Shown one piece after another: positions 1 to 11,352 of a stretch of 64,000 nt of DNA. Source of the DNA: Ascarosepion bandense (Eukaryota > Mollusca > Cephalopoda > Sepiida > Sepiidae); contig JBBBDQ010000192.1 of assembly GCA_037127315.1 (NCBI GenBank), positions 248,001 to 312,000 of the forward strand, read 5' to 3'. The notes below the pieces were generated by a model. It ran no database searches. It was not told where the DNA came from and saw only the letters and a list, made by a program, of their open reading frames with translations. How positions within the stretch are numbered: the stretch's first letter is position 1; each line of letters opens with the position of its first letter. Both the position numbers and the translations under genes were made by a program.

Positions 1-187
1 AGTCTGTCTCTTCCTTCCAGTTATGGGTTAAATAACAGGACAGATTGGGTTCTATAGCCTTGGCTGGCAACCAGTCTACCACAGAAAGCAATGGCAACCT
101 ACTGCGGGATAATCTTCTGCCCAGTCATTTTTTCGAGACATGATCGCCCAAGCGTGTTTCACGTATGGCACTTAACTGATTGACTGA
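1..187 (+). mobile_element. tRNA-derived SINE, 3' part (cut by window edge)
   Basis: This is the body and tail of a SINE whose tRNA-like head lies to the left of the window. The same sequence recurs at 46132-46443 in this orientation and at about 31651-31935 and 54634-54940 in the opposite one. Shared landmarks are the TTAAATAACAG stretch, the CTACTGCGGGATAAT core and a tail of TGAC-type repeats after GTATGGCACTTAA. Four copies at unrelated sites on both strands show a dispersed retroposon. The family name is not known to me; a cephalopod SINE is the likely class. Confidence 0.75.
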
Positions 188-779
188 GTGTTTACTTTTC
201 TATTATCCAAAAATATTTTACTTTTAAGTACTTTCTTTAATAACTGTAACTTTTAACACCTTAACAATTTGAAAATGAAATCAAGAACCCAATCTTGGCA
301 ATTATTAAAATTTACATGTATTAAATTAGCATAAATTTAACCTTTATGACTTAATATTGTGATTTACCCTTTTCTTTTCATTACTCTCACTGTAAAGGTA
401 GCTACAGCATAATTAGAAATTTCTGGTCCCTTGGACATTCAAACAGAAAATGTTATTTCACAAAAGCTGTTATTGTGATTAAGAAATATTCTTAAAATCT
501 TTTTCCTGTTTCTTTTGTGATACAAGAATTGTACACTTTTATTTACAGATTTGTTTAGCTGCCAATGAAGCAGTTCCTCAGCTCTAGCATTATTTAACAA
601 AAAATAATCTCAAGTCTAGTAAGATGGTCATTTGAATAAATCAACTTCTGTTGTCCAATTACAGTGAAAAGCATTTATCCTCAACAATGAAAAACTGGTA
701 CAAGAGAATAAATTAAGATGTAAAAGAAAGGGAAGAAAGCTCCCAAGAACTGCAACAGTTTTTGACTTCACCCTTCTAA
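188..779. other. AT-rich intergenic DNA, nothing recognised
   Basis: No open frame with protein-like composition, no repeat shared with the rest of the window and no RNA gene were seen here. Confidence 0.6.
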
Positions 780-1375
780 GAGTGAGTTAGCCTACCTTCC
801 AATGACGACTCAGCCATTACTGAATACCCATTTGCTTTACAAGTTAAGGCAATGGAAGAAGACTTTGTGAAACTCTGTATTCTAAAAAGAGTTACAGAAA
901 ATGAAAGGCAAAAGAAGGAAAAGGAAAAAGTGTCAAGATTGTGCTGTTCAGAAACAGAAAATCATCAATTGTATCATCAACAGTATCAAGCATGGTGGTC
1001 CTTTGAATTTTGTTAAAGAGATACTAGTTTCAGGAATTGGCTTGGAAACACTGAAAGACCGAGATATCTCAAGATTGTCTTAGGTGTCACGATCAACACC
1101 AGTGGAAATAAAGTTCAGCTGGAACCTGCTCTCTGTGATTACTTGACAAGAATAAAACCAGTCGATTCATCTCCACCTCTAAAGCAACAAAAAAAGTCAC
1201 TCAGTGAATCTGTCGAGTATTCAAATAATTCCAGCAGTTGTGATGAAGAACCATCTCAAATTATTTTCACTTACAAGTCCCAAGGACAATAAGTTGCTGT
1301 ATATTATGACACCAACTTTTATATTAGCTAAGTTATTAATGTTACATCTCCATCCAGTGCTGTAATAAAAATTTT
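780..1375 (+). pseudogene. Decayed coding segment, possible retrocopy of an unknown gene
   Basis: Stitching frames gives long protein-like stretches. A first block reads EYPFALQVKAMEEDFVKLC and continues through a lysine/glutamate-rich helix (ENERQKKEKEK) and HQQYQAWWSFEF. After frame changes a second block runs LVTINTSGNKVQLEPALCDY to SSSCDEEPSQIIFTYKSQGQ and a stop near 1290. An AATAAA lies about 75 bases beyond the stop. No splice sites interrupt it, at least two frameshifts do, and no transposase or RT motif is visible. A retrocopy of a host mRNA fits best. Other explanations are a decayed transposon gag or an exon of an unrecognised gene. I do not recognise the protein. Confidence 0.35.
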
Positions 1376-3640
1376 TATCCCCAACTAAAGGTAGAAATAA
1401 TTATTTTCGGTGGCTTTGTCAGATAATATGGCACAGGTAGAGTCAACATTTGTTTATAGATGCTATTTTTAATGTAAAGCCAATTTCAAATGATAACAGG
1501 ATTAGGAATGTTCTGGATATAGTTAAAATAGTAGAAGTCTATAAAAAAATTCTGAGTGCAAATCACTAAGGAGGGAGAGAAACTGCAGGAAGACCATTAA
1601 ATCTGCCTAAAAAATATATTCTGTCAGTTCAAAATATTTTTTGCTCATTTCAAATTTTGAAGTTTAAAGTTTTACAATAATAATTTGAAGAAAAAACAAT
1701 AAATCATAATTTTGTATAACAAATTTCTAAATTTTGTTGTTGACTACCCCTTTTTTATCAAGTTCAAAACTTCATAATTTCACCCAAGTTAAAATGTGCC
1801 TATGACAAATAGTTTTTCTATTACAGAGAAGGCAAATATTTTTTTTTAATTCCTCATCCAAAAATTAGTATAGCTGCTGTAACACTGTAAGTGTTCCTTA
1901 TACACACACACGTTAAAACAAGTATCAACAGACCTTGAATTCGAACCCAGGAATAGATATTTGGAGAATATCTCCGTGTGTATATTTTATTTTTTCTTTT
2001 CTTAGGAAGGGCTGAGAAAGATAGGAAGAAAAAAATAAGTGCTGGGGTGACCAAGAGAAAGAGAGAGGCGAAACAAAGGGCATTTATGAGATGACATCAA
2101 TTGATAACAATTTTACAAAAAAACAGATGGCCTTGCAAAAGGGAGAGAATTCTGTTTCTTTCTTCCTTGTATGTTGGGTTAGGGTTAGGGTTAGGTTTCT
2201 CTTGGAGAAAGAAAATAAAGGATCAACCGAGTGTGGAAATTATTAGTTAATTTTGGAGAGAGACCACCCACGTAAGGATGTAATCGTCATTAACACTGAC
2301 AGGTGAATGTATAGAGTCAACAGAATCGTGTCTCCAAGCTTCCAGGATGGTGAGAACCATACGTCAGTAATTTAAGCCAGATGTACGAAGTTGATGTTAA
2401 ATTTTAATGGAGAGACATTTTGATCACTTACCACCCCACATCATATTAAAACGGTTTCAACAAAAACACAACGGATTTGAAAATCAAGTCAGAAGAAGAG
2501 AAGAATTCAGAACAACGCAGAGACAGACGAGTGAACACGTTAGACAGACGAGTGAACACGTGAAATGAAGATGCGGAAAATTTTCTCTTCCACACACTAG
2601 TGGTATGAACATCACTTATAAGTAGAACCCCAAGTGCAGAGGAGCATAAAGACTGTATTACTTCTAGCAACAACAGACATAGTAGCAGCGAGTAGTTTGT
2701 GAACTCTGAAAAAGTTGGATTGTATTTCATTTTAGTTTTTTTCTTTTTTTACTCTCTCTCTTTTGATGTACAAAAAATTACAAAATAATCATTAGTCCAT
2801 ATAGACTTGCCTTCACTACTGCCTTGTTATTTTTTTAGTCTTGCCTGTTTCTCTTATTTCTGCATGTGCACTCAACCACCTTGTTTTCAATTCTCGAGGA
2901 GGCAGTACGAAGACAACTGCCCCTTTTTTTTTCCTCAGATCCTTAACTTCTCTGAGATCAGAAATCACAACGTGACAGAGTAAGTGGAGGATTTTTGACT
3001 AATCATTTGACATCTTCAATCACTTGGGGGCAGAACAGAAGCGAACAGCTGCAGACTCCGGTTTGACAAACTTACGGCCAAGTAACGCACGCAACATAAT
3101 TTTGAGACCAGGAGGGTGGTGGTGTCATACTGCAAAGTTTCAAGCTTGTATACAATGGATCATTTTAACACTAAGTTTAGTGACGTATACTTTTTACTCT
3201 TTTTTTTAACCCTTTTTTGCCCTATTATCAAATTCTTTCCGACTGTTCTTACATGGTCCAAATAAGAGTTTTCTACTGATCTACTATTAAAAAAATGTTT
3301 AGCTTGATCTTTAATGTGCTATGAATCATATTAAGAAGATACAATGTGTTAACTGTTGAAATAAAACTTATATGAACAGTCAAATTTACTCTTTCATGTC
3401 ATTTTTGCACTTTCTGGGGGTGCAATAATGGGATTTTGCCTAATGTTTGGGCTGTTTTGATCTCATAATTATTGCTTCTATTAGTATTAATTTTCATTTA
3501 CCACATGATGACATTACATTTGTAAAAATCTTTTACTTGTCTGAAGCCTGCATTTTCAGCGATACACTGTTAAAATTGGCTTCAAATAAATGGCAAATTT
3601 TCTAATTTGCAACAAACTGCAAATGTTCTAATTTGTGACA
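1376..3640. other. Intergenic DNA with a short telomere-like run and a small duplication
   Basis: No gene is supported; the open frames here are short and of low complexity. Two small features stand out: a telomere-like TTAGGG run (2176-2195) and a 20-bp direct duplication at 2521-2540 and 2542-2561 (AGACAGACGAGTGAACACGT). The rest is AT-rich. Confidence 0.5.
2176..2195 (+). repeat. Interstitial telomere-like repeat, about 3 TTAGGG units
   Basis: GGGTTAGGGTTAGGGTTAGG reads as just over three perfect TTAGGG units, the usual metazoan telomere repeat. Such short internal runs are commonly left by repair or by terminal motifs of some mobile elements. It is too short to act as a telomere. Confidence 0.7.
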
Positions 3641-3652
3641 AACTTTGCATAG

Positions 3653-4640
3653 TTATAACTTGGTGGCTAATTCAGCTTCCAAAATAAATTTGGTACCATT
3701 GTTTATGTTTTGCAAAAATCTATATGCCCATATGAAAATTTTGTATATATAATGAAAATAAAATTTTGGTTTTGAATACCTACTGGTAATGTTTCCTTGG
3801 ACTCCTGTATCTATTTTTAGCCACAGCCTGTGGATTCCATTTCTATTTGGCAGTTTTATGTTGATGTACACAAAAGCTTCATCTCTCTGAGAGATGGAGG
3901 ATGTTTTAATGCTGTTAAATATTAGGCCTTCAAGCTGTTCCTCTAGTCCTGAAGTGTCATATATTGCATCAATCCAGATGGATTGCCTATTCTCATATTG
4001 GTTCCTCTTATGTTGAGGCTGAGGCTGTAACTTTGGTTTGTTATAGTCTCTGCATCTTGACCTTGATCTTAGTTTTATTTTGCTTAACAAGCAAACTGTT
4101 TCCCATTAGTTGAATTTACCACATGCTGCATTTTGTTTCAAATGCTAGACAGGCTTCCCAGTGGCGTGCATGACTTCTACCACAATTAAGGCAGATTTTT
4201 ACTTTCCCAAGACATGTTGGTATTCTTATAGCTTGTATAGCGGTGCTTCTATCTTCACTGGTATTGTTCAGCATGACTCCAAGTTGTTTAAGGTGGACGT
4301 TGGAAGCTTCATGAGTTTTGCCAATATTAGCAGTTTCCTCCAGTGTTGTCTTTTCTTAGTTTTTACGAAATCTGCAATTGGAGTGCTGGCAGTGATATGT
4401 TCTATTATTCACTGTTGTTGTTTGGTTTCTGATCTTTGTGCATTTGTTGATAAATCGTTTATCAACTCCTCTGGTTTCTGTCTTTATGACATTAATTTGA
4501 GGCATTTCACCTCAAATCTTTTTTTTTTGTTCTAACTGTTCCATGAACTTATTAAAGATGATTTCAGGGGAACATTTTTCTTCCTCTGTGAGCATCCAGA
4601 GTTGAATCTTTTAAGCCCAACAATACCTACTCATAATAAA
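3653..4640 (-). pseudogene. Gypsy-type LTR retrotransposon remnant, gag zinc knuckles and protease
   Basis: On the minus strand the segment nearest 4150-4200 reads CLNCGRSHARHWEAC, a CX2CX4HX6C-type knuckle. A second, broken knuckle follows (CSMC, then FN and WETVC) with a frameshift and a stop. A 145-residue open frame (3653-4090) then carries a basic linker, an acidic region, and KLPNRNGIHRLWLKIDTGVQGN. The last is an aspartic protease active site (D-T-G) in the setting usual for Gypsy pol. Upstream, 4200-4640 is gag-like but full of stops. Reverse transcriptase and LTRs are not visible, so this is an internal fragment. Confidence 0.6.
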
Positions 4641-4781
4641 ATGTGGCTTACTTGTTGTCCCGTTTTTATTTTGTTAACAATCAAATACAACACCATACGT
4701 TGTTTAAACAATTTGAATAATTTTGTTATGCGTACATAGTAATAACCAGCAGTCAGAGTATATTGACTGTGTTTATTATAC

Positions 4782-4783
<2 letters not shown>

Positions 4784-4819
<36 letters not shown>
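4784..4819 (+). repeat. (GT)n microsatellite
   Basis: About 18 GT units follow CGC directly. Similar runs lie inside both Helitron-like elements at about 20600 and 59384, but here the flanks are not related to those elements. Confidence 0.95.
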
Positions 4820-4821
<2 letters not shown>

Positions 4822-5685
4822 ATGAGGCAGTGAAGGGAAGTAGTGTTCTTCATATAGCAAAAAGAGGAGATTTAAAATGGCATTAGGGGACAGTAGTGGT
4901 GAAGAAAAAAAGAAATACAATGTGAGAGGAAAATGTTTAAGAATGTTGAATAGGTTAGGAAGTTCTATGTGTTTTGTAGAGTATATTGCAAAATTTTTTA
5001 ATTTGTGCTAGTTTCTTGTTGATTATATCTGCCATTAATAATTGCCTGTTGATTCTTTTTCCTCATGTGGGCTGTTTTTTAGTTGACAATGCTTGTTGAG
5101 TTATTTTTGTTTTAGCATTTTTTCCACTGCCACCATGTAATTTTATGTTGTATTGTTGCATGTTATGACAACAAAGCCCTTGTTATATTAATAAACTTTA
5201 ATATTTATTTACATTGACAGTGATAAACACTACATGTGGCCTGGGCCATGCTTGATCGAAGAAGAAGCGCCTTTTTATTTCTACACTAGGGAGTTACATT
5301 TATTACACATAAGAAAGTAGTACCTATGACATTGTTACAAGGCCTATATTGTGTTTTGTCCAATTTGTATAGTGTAAAAATACTTTCCTTTTTCAATGCA
5401 AATTTCACTTAGCATAAGAGCTTTTTTTTGCCTCTAAAGTACTTCTAAGAGGAACAATGAGAGAGCTGAAATCTTCATCCTTTGAAATTCCTTCTTCCTC
5501 TACCACTTTTTTTTTTTCATCTGGATGCTTTGCTATGTTATTGGTCATTTTGTGCACTTTATTTTGTATATTCCTGCCTCTGTTTTTTGTGGTTTATATT
5601 GTTTATAGGTTTTTACTTGTTTTTATTGTTTATAAGTGTCTACTTAACAGCTCTTAGAATTGGTAACTTCTAATTCCTGTTTGAA
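4820..5685. other. AT-rich intergenic DNA, nothing recognised
   Basis: The only open frames are hydrophobic, T-rich translations at about 5457-5673 in two overlapping frames, typical of T-rich DNA rather than of a membrane protein gene. No promoter, RNA gene or shared repeat was seen. Confidence 0.5.
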
Positions 5686-5689
5686 GAAG

Positions 5690-6260
5690 AAAAATACATT
5701 GGAAACACTTTCAAACTTCTCCAATACACAAATTATTTCTTGTATAATGCTAAACACAAAGCTTACAAAATCCACAAGAAAAATTCACTGATAATAACAA
5801 TCCCAACAACCTTAACAAATTTACCAGCAAACTCCATAACATAAAAAACATTCAAAATAACTTTATCAACACCACCTCTAAAACAATAAAAGATATAGTC
5901 ATCTCCACATGGAATAGCAACAACAATGAAACAGAAGGAGGAATATACAAAATAATTTGCACAAAATTATCTCCACTCATATATCTATAGATGGAAACTA
6001 TATGTTGAACTTTCTACACAAGACAAAATAGCAAACCCAAAGACACAGACAAAAGTTGATATGCAAAAATATTACATAAACAGTGATTCTGATAACACTG
6101 ATTCAAAACAACAACTAAAATTCTCAATAGAGAATAAAATCATGTGGAAGAAAGACATTATTATTACTATGAACAACAACAATAATAATTATAATAATAG
6201 CAGCAGCATCTCCACCAGTTGGCATGTAGTGTGTGTGAAAAATGTTTTAAATCTATATAA
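5690..6260 (+). pseudogene. Possible Penelope-like element remnant with GIY-YIG endonuclease
   Basis: One frame reads TEGGIYKIICTKL at 5932-5970, which matches the first half of a GIY-YIG nuclease (GIYKI, then C-T-K-C). About 20 bases on, broken by a stop, comes a YL..ETI stretch where YIGET is expected, then a frame resembling the downstream part of that domain (IANPKTQT, then KYYINSDSDN and QLKFSIENKI). The upstream frame (5690-5850) is threonine, asparagine and lysine rich. GIY-YIG domains fused to a reverse transcriptase are the hallmark of Penelope-like elements. No RT is visible, so the call rests on one degenerate domain. Confidence 0.35.
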
Positions 6261-6264
6261 ATGA

Positions 6265-8460
6265 AGATTTTTTTTAAATGAATAAAGTAAACAGATTCAA
6301 ATTACAGTGTACATATTATAAAAACATTTTATTAATTAATCAATTTTAGAATTGAAGATTTTATTTTAAATTATTGAGATATGATACCCCTGCTGAGTGG
6401 ATATCAATTTAAAAGAAAAATTTAATTAATTTCTTATTAATGGAAAAATATCAAATTTACACATCATGTAAAACATATTATAAATTTGCAAAGATTCAGC
6501 TTTTAAGTATGGAAAGTTATTATTATTAGAAATGTTATACACATTCAAATAAAGCTGAGCATTCTCTGTTAAATATTTGCATGTATTCTTGTGCTTAGTA
6601 CTATATCTATGTACAATACATGAATAAATGCAATATACCAAGTAGCCAATCTGAGTAAAGTGCAAATCAAAGTAGTGGGAGGATTCATTAAGAAATTGAT
6701 GATCGGTCAAGCTATTTTGGCAGTTAGTGGACGTTTTGAAAACTAGACAATACTTCACTCCATATCACTTCATGCATTGTCTAGAATAGAATAGACATGC
6801 TGTCTATTGACCAGCTGCTTGCCAGAGTCAGCGTGATTATGAGACACTATGTTGTGTTGGCAGCAGCAGCCTGGTCAGTGCAAAGCATGGAAAGTGATGT
6901 AGAGTAAAGTCTTGTCTAGTTTTTTCACATGTTGAGAGTGCTCTACACTGCCTGGCAATCCATGCACAAATCACAATGCGGTCAGTCATCCTTCCCCCAA
7001 GAATGTATACATCCATGGATTTGCTGTATTGCAGGTGTCACTCAATGAATTGTTTGTATTCCATAAGCAAATCCGTAGCAAAGGCTGTAACTAAGGCAGT
7101 CTTAATCTGAAGCACATGATACCTATGAGACTTATGGGCAGAGCATTTGCCATGAACCAGCAGCTGGATGACAAAGCGAAATCTGTGATATGGTGAATCT
7201 GAGGACGTATACCTGACTGAATTGAAGAAACTTGTGTTCTTGTTGGGCAGGATGAGCGACCATATGCTTGTTTGCACATGGGTTGCCAAGTAATGTAGAA
7301 TGCTCTAAACATGCCGAAAACCAGACAAAAATATTTGTGTCGAGTTTTCATAAGAAAATTTTGTAAAAATCACCTTAACAGCTTCTTAAGTATAAAAATT
7401 TATATATCTACCTTCTTTTTTCTTTGCAGATGAGTTAAATATTTTTAAAATGCCAAATTTTTGCACACTCACTCTTCCACAATATTATATTTTAAGTTTT
7501 TATATGCTTTGATGTTTTATAAATTTGTGTAATATCATTTGAAATAGATCTATCATAATTATCAAGCCCAATGAAGAAATTTCAACACGTTTTTTCTTGT
7601 AAGTTATTATTAGTTAGATTGATCCTATCACAGTTAACAATAGTTTTGTGCGCATGTTAGAATTGGCTAAAATTAATAAATATCTAATATAGAACTTTAT
7701 TTAATTGCTTAATGATATTTAATTATTTCATGATTTCATCTATCACATGGTTATTATATACTGGTCATTAAGATTATACATTGTATAATGTTAATGACCA
7801 GTATATTCATAGACAAAGAGTAAAAATAAGAATTTTAATAAAATAACTTTTATACTTAATTTTTATTGCCTGCCAGATATCCTTAATTTATTTGGAAAGA
7901 TACTTTCTAAATAGAAAACATATCATTGTAAGATAATAATCACTTCTGCAGTTTACAAGTTGGATGTACTAGTAGTGCAAACACTATATTGGCATGGAAA
8001 ATGAAATCAACAGGCATAATTCAAATTTATTTGGCCCTTACTTAGTTGCATTAACTTTCGCATAAATGCCCCTGGGAAAGTCATGAATCCATCCACTTAC
8101 TCTTGCATATTTAATTGCTCAGAAGAAAAAACTCTGAATTCAAAGCCATTGCCAGGGCAACAGGAAAAACTTCACTGTTTCTCAAGAAATTTTGGAAATT
8201 CCTAGGTAATAAAAAAAACGGAATATGTGCAGAACTAAGATCGATCACACCCTGAAGATAGCTGATGACATTAAAAATGAAGAAAGATGTAAGGGAGACA
8301 ATTTTGTATGATTGGTAAGGGCATTAAACAAGCTATGAAACTTTAAAATGCCAAATTGATAAATCTGTCAACTTTAAACATCCACCTCCGTGTTAAAATG
8401 CTAAACCACAAAAATCGACATTGTAGCAAAAAACCTTTCTTTCTTGGAATTAACGTTTGA
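6265..8460. other. Intergenic DNA with an unexplained GC-richer block and a palindrome
   Basis: Positions 6780-7330 are less AT-rich and carry overlapping open frames of 83 and 86 codons on the minus strand, but neither looks like a known domain and the block has no partner elsewhere in the window. A near-perfect palindrome lies at 7757-7805. The remainder is plain AT-rich DNA. Confidence 0.45.
7757..7805. repeat. 49-bp near-perfect palindrome
   Basis: Arms 7757-7780 and 7782-7805 are reverse complements at 23 of 24 positions with a one-base centre (outer arm TATACTGGTCATTAA, inner TTATACA). The arms would extrude as a cruciform. No gene is adjacent, so a termination or recoding role is not suggested; a tiny fold-back or MITE remnant is possible. 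Confidence 0.85.
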
Positions 8461-10440
8461 TACATTTAATACAAAAGTTTCCAGTCCGATAAAGCAATTT
8501 ACAAGTCAAACATGATATTGTTTCAAAGCGCCATATGTTAAAAAAATCTTGAAAAAAAAAACGAAAACAAATTGAAGCCGATCAGTCAGTCAACAACTCA
8601 ACAAGACTCAAGCAAACAATAGTTTTTAAGTCTTATCCATTAGTATTATTGTGTTCACGAAAGAATACAAATACAACTTTATTTTTACATTAATTGATTT
8701 CTTTCTTTTCTTTTCTTTTTCTGAGAGAACGATTTTTAATGATAATTGTGTTAATAAGCTAATTAAACTTTTTACATTCAAGATGGCGGCGTTTATGGAA
8801 AGTATGCAACTTTAGTAGCTGCAGAACAATTTTACAAACGAAAATATTCGTATTGCTTAGAGAGTAATTGAAGTAGAGAACTTAGAAAGATAATTTTATT
8901 TATCTTGTAACCATTTTGACTTTTGTTTGAAAGTATTCTTTTCTTTTTTTTTAACTAACAACTTCATGAACATTTGCAAAAATACCGACTGTATATTTTT
9001 CAATTTGAAAAATAATGCATTGTCCACGTAAAATAAAACTAATTTTTTTAAAAAACACAATGCAACTAAAATAGAAAAAGTTTGTAATTATTACTTGCAG
9101 CTGACATTTTTAATTTCAAGCTCATAAAATTAATGTTCAATAAAAAAATATTATTGGCTAGTTTTTTTTATCGTTTTCTCAAGAAGAATTTACTGGCGAT
9201 TTCCTTTTTTTTTTTAAAGCCATGTTATTATTAATAATACAGATAGAAAAAAATTTTTCAAGAAAAATTAAATTTACCTGTATTATTAATAATAACATGC
9301 TTAAGCTGAAAGTAAAAAGAAAAAATTGAACTGAAACTCGTTGAAGAGAGCAATTATCAAAGTTTGTTCAATGTTTTTTTAGGTACCATCAAACAAACAA
9401 AAATTAAAATGGATGCTTTTTTTTCCGAAATAAAAGCAAAAAACCGCTACCCTATGTTTTAAAATATTTGCCAAAAACCAGGGAATTATTTAAAGGAAAT
9501 TATCAACAGTACTTATTCATTAATTATTAATCTATTACTTTGTGTTATTTTCTTTTTTAAACTTAGGAAATATTTTTGCTGTGTTTCACCTTTTTTTCAT
9601 ATCGTGTGTACGTTTTTAATTGGTGGAAGGGTGTGTTAATTTATTTTTATTATATTTAGCTAAAAACCCTTCAATATTTCAGTAAAAAATATATGTTCAC
9701 ATTGTAAATAAATATCAAGTATGAACATACGGAAAATTTGTTTTGTATCTTATCAAAAATAATTAAAAACTTCAAAACATCAATATTCTTTGAGAATTGG
9801 TATTTTTAAATGCATAATATTTAAAAATGTTATTTTCTTTCATATTGGAATTCGATAGAAAATCTGTAGGTAGACTTAATTTTTTATTATTATTTGTAAT
9901 TTTTCAGAGTGAGATTTTGTAATTCATCCCGTTACTGTTCGTTACAAGAGATTCTCCTAAAGACATATTGAAGATTTCAAAAAATAATGCTATTTTCGAG
10001 TGTGAACTTTTTTAAAAGAATTTTCTTTTTCTTTTAGTAACTGTTAAGGTTATGGATGTACAAAAACGATATAAAATATCGCTTTGGCTACTATATTAAT
10101 TGGAAGAGTATAAGAATTTCAATTTCATTCTTCCCTTTCTGTCAGTTTTTGTGTCTTGAAAGTACTATTCCTGTACATTTACGGGTGTTTGTTTTGTTTT
10201 TTATTTCTTTTTGCGTTTCACTGCCTTGTATACCAGGAAAAAAATTTAAAAACAAAACTTTTTTTTCCTGCATAATTTGTTCCCCTCACCACCCAGAATT
10301 ACGATGAAACTATTTCATTCGCATTATTAAAAATAAAACGTATGCCAATCAATAATAAAATAATATTGTTTTAAAATTAATTTTTTTTACATTGAGTGTT
10401 ACTGTTGTAGTTTTTTTTTCCTCATTTAACGTAAAGCCTT
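8461..10440. other. Very AT-rich intergenic DNA
   Basis: Nothing protein-like was found. The sequence is rich in long A and T runs. The one structured feature is the inverted repeat at 9221-9299. Confidence 0.6.
9221..9299. repeat. 22-bp perfect inverted repeat around a 35-base spacer
   Basis: Left arm 9221-9242 begins CATGTTATTATTAATAATAC. Right arm 9278-9299 is its exact reverse complement. The spacer is A-rich. Each arm also contains a smaller internal palindrome (TTATTATTAATAATA). This could be a miniature fold-back element; no target duplication is evident. Confidence 0.85.
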
Positions 10441-11052
10441 TGTCGCGGCCACAAATAGCCGCTTCCAAAAAGAAACGACCATAACAGTAGCAGATATTAG
10501 CTGTTCCCTGACCTTTTACAAACAATGGCGGATTTTAAGACCCGCCGTAAAGAAAATCCAACTACACGTGCGACACAAAACAATTTAGCTAATACATCCG
10601 AGCCTAAAACTGTCGTAATACGCATCGAATTACGCTGCGCTCCCCAAAACGTCTGTAGGAGTGAACCAAAATGACCTCAGGTCAGATACTACTACCATGC
10701 AGAGAATACATTGTTTCTTTTACCCTCTCTGTCTCTAAATAACTCCCAAGAACTAAGATACCCAACTCTATTCCCTTTCTTTCTCTGCTACTATTTCTCT
10801 TTCCCCTACTCTCTCTATCTCCCTGACCCATGCTTGACCTAAAGGATTGGCCAGTCCCTCTCTAGCTTCTAAGCAGGCAACATGTGTTCTGTTGCCAGCA
10901 GACACTTAACACGAAAGTATGTAAAAATAAGAAAATATAATATTCCTCTCAACGCTAATATTTGTATCCACTTCTTTGTCCATTATACCCACAAAGATAC
11001 CAAATATTACACGTCAAACGACATGGAGAATCAATTATTATTTAGCGTTTTT

Positions 11053-11076
11053 CTACTCCCACCGATCTGGGAGTAG
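11053..11076. repeat. Hairpin with 9-bp perfect stem
   Basis: CTACTCCCA and TGGGAGTAG flank the six-base loop CCGATC. The stem is GC-rich in an AT-rich genome. It sits about 50 bases before the tandem array. Function unknown; it would be consistent with a structured LTR or untranslated region. Confidence 0.8.
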
Positions 11077-11129
11077 TTAACCGAACACTTTCGCTTATCA
11101 CCAGCCTCGTTTCGCCCGATAATTACACT

Positions 11130-11352
11130 GATCCTGCCTCCCGGCAATCGAATCGGCGATCAAAGTCGCAATACCCGCTTCTGGCATTGATCCTGCCTTC
11201 CGGCAGTAGATCAGCCATCGAAGCCGCTACACCCGCTTCTGGCATTGACCTGCTTTCCCGGCAGTCAATCATCCATCGAAGCCGCCACATCAGCTTCTGG
11301 CTCCGACCCTGCTTTGGCAGTCGAATCGGCCATCGGAGTCGCAACCGCGACA
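11130..11352. repeat. Tandem array, 4 units of about 58 bp
   Basis: Units start at 11130, 11189, 11247 and 11305. Each opens GA(T)CCTGC and shares CCGGCA, a purine-rich ATCG core, GTCGC or GCCGC, and ends CCCGCTTCTGGCATT or a variant. The last unit is shortened. The period is not a multiple of three, so the array is not coding in one frame. Confidence 0.85.

Noticed and set aside
6780..7330. Possible gene in a GC-richer block with two overlapping minus-strand frames
   Set aside because: No domain, no splice structure and no second copy; evidence is insufficient to call a gene or element.
10056..10307. Plus-strand 83-codon frame with hydrophobic segments
   Set aside because: T-rich DNA gives Phe/Leu/Ser-rich translations by default; no start context, homology or repeat supports a gene.
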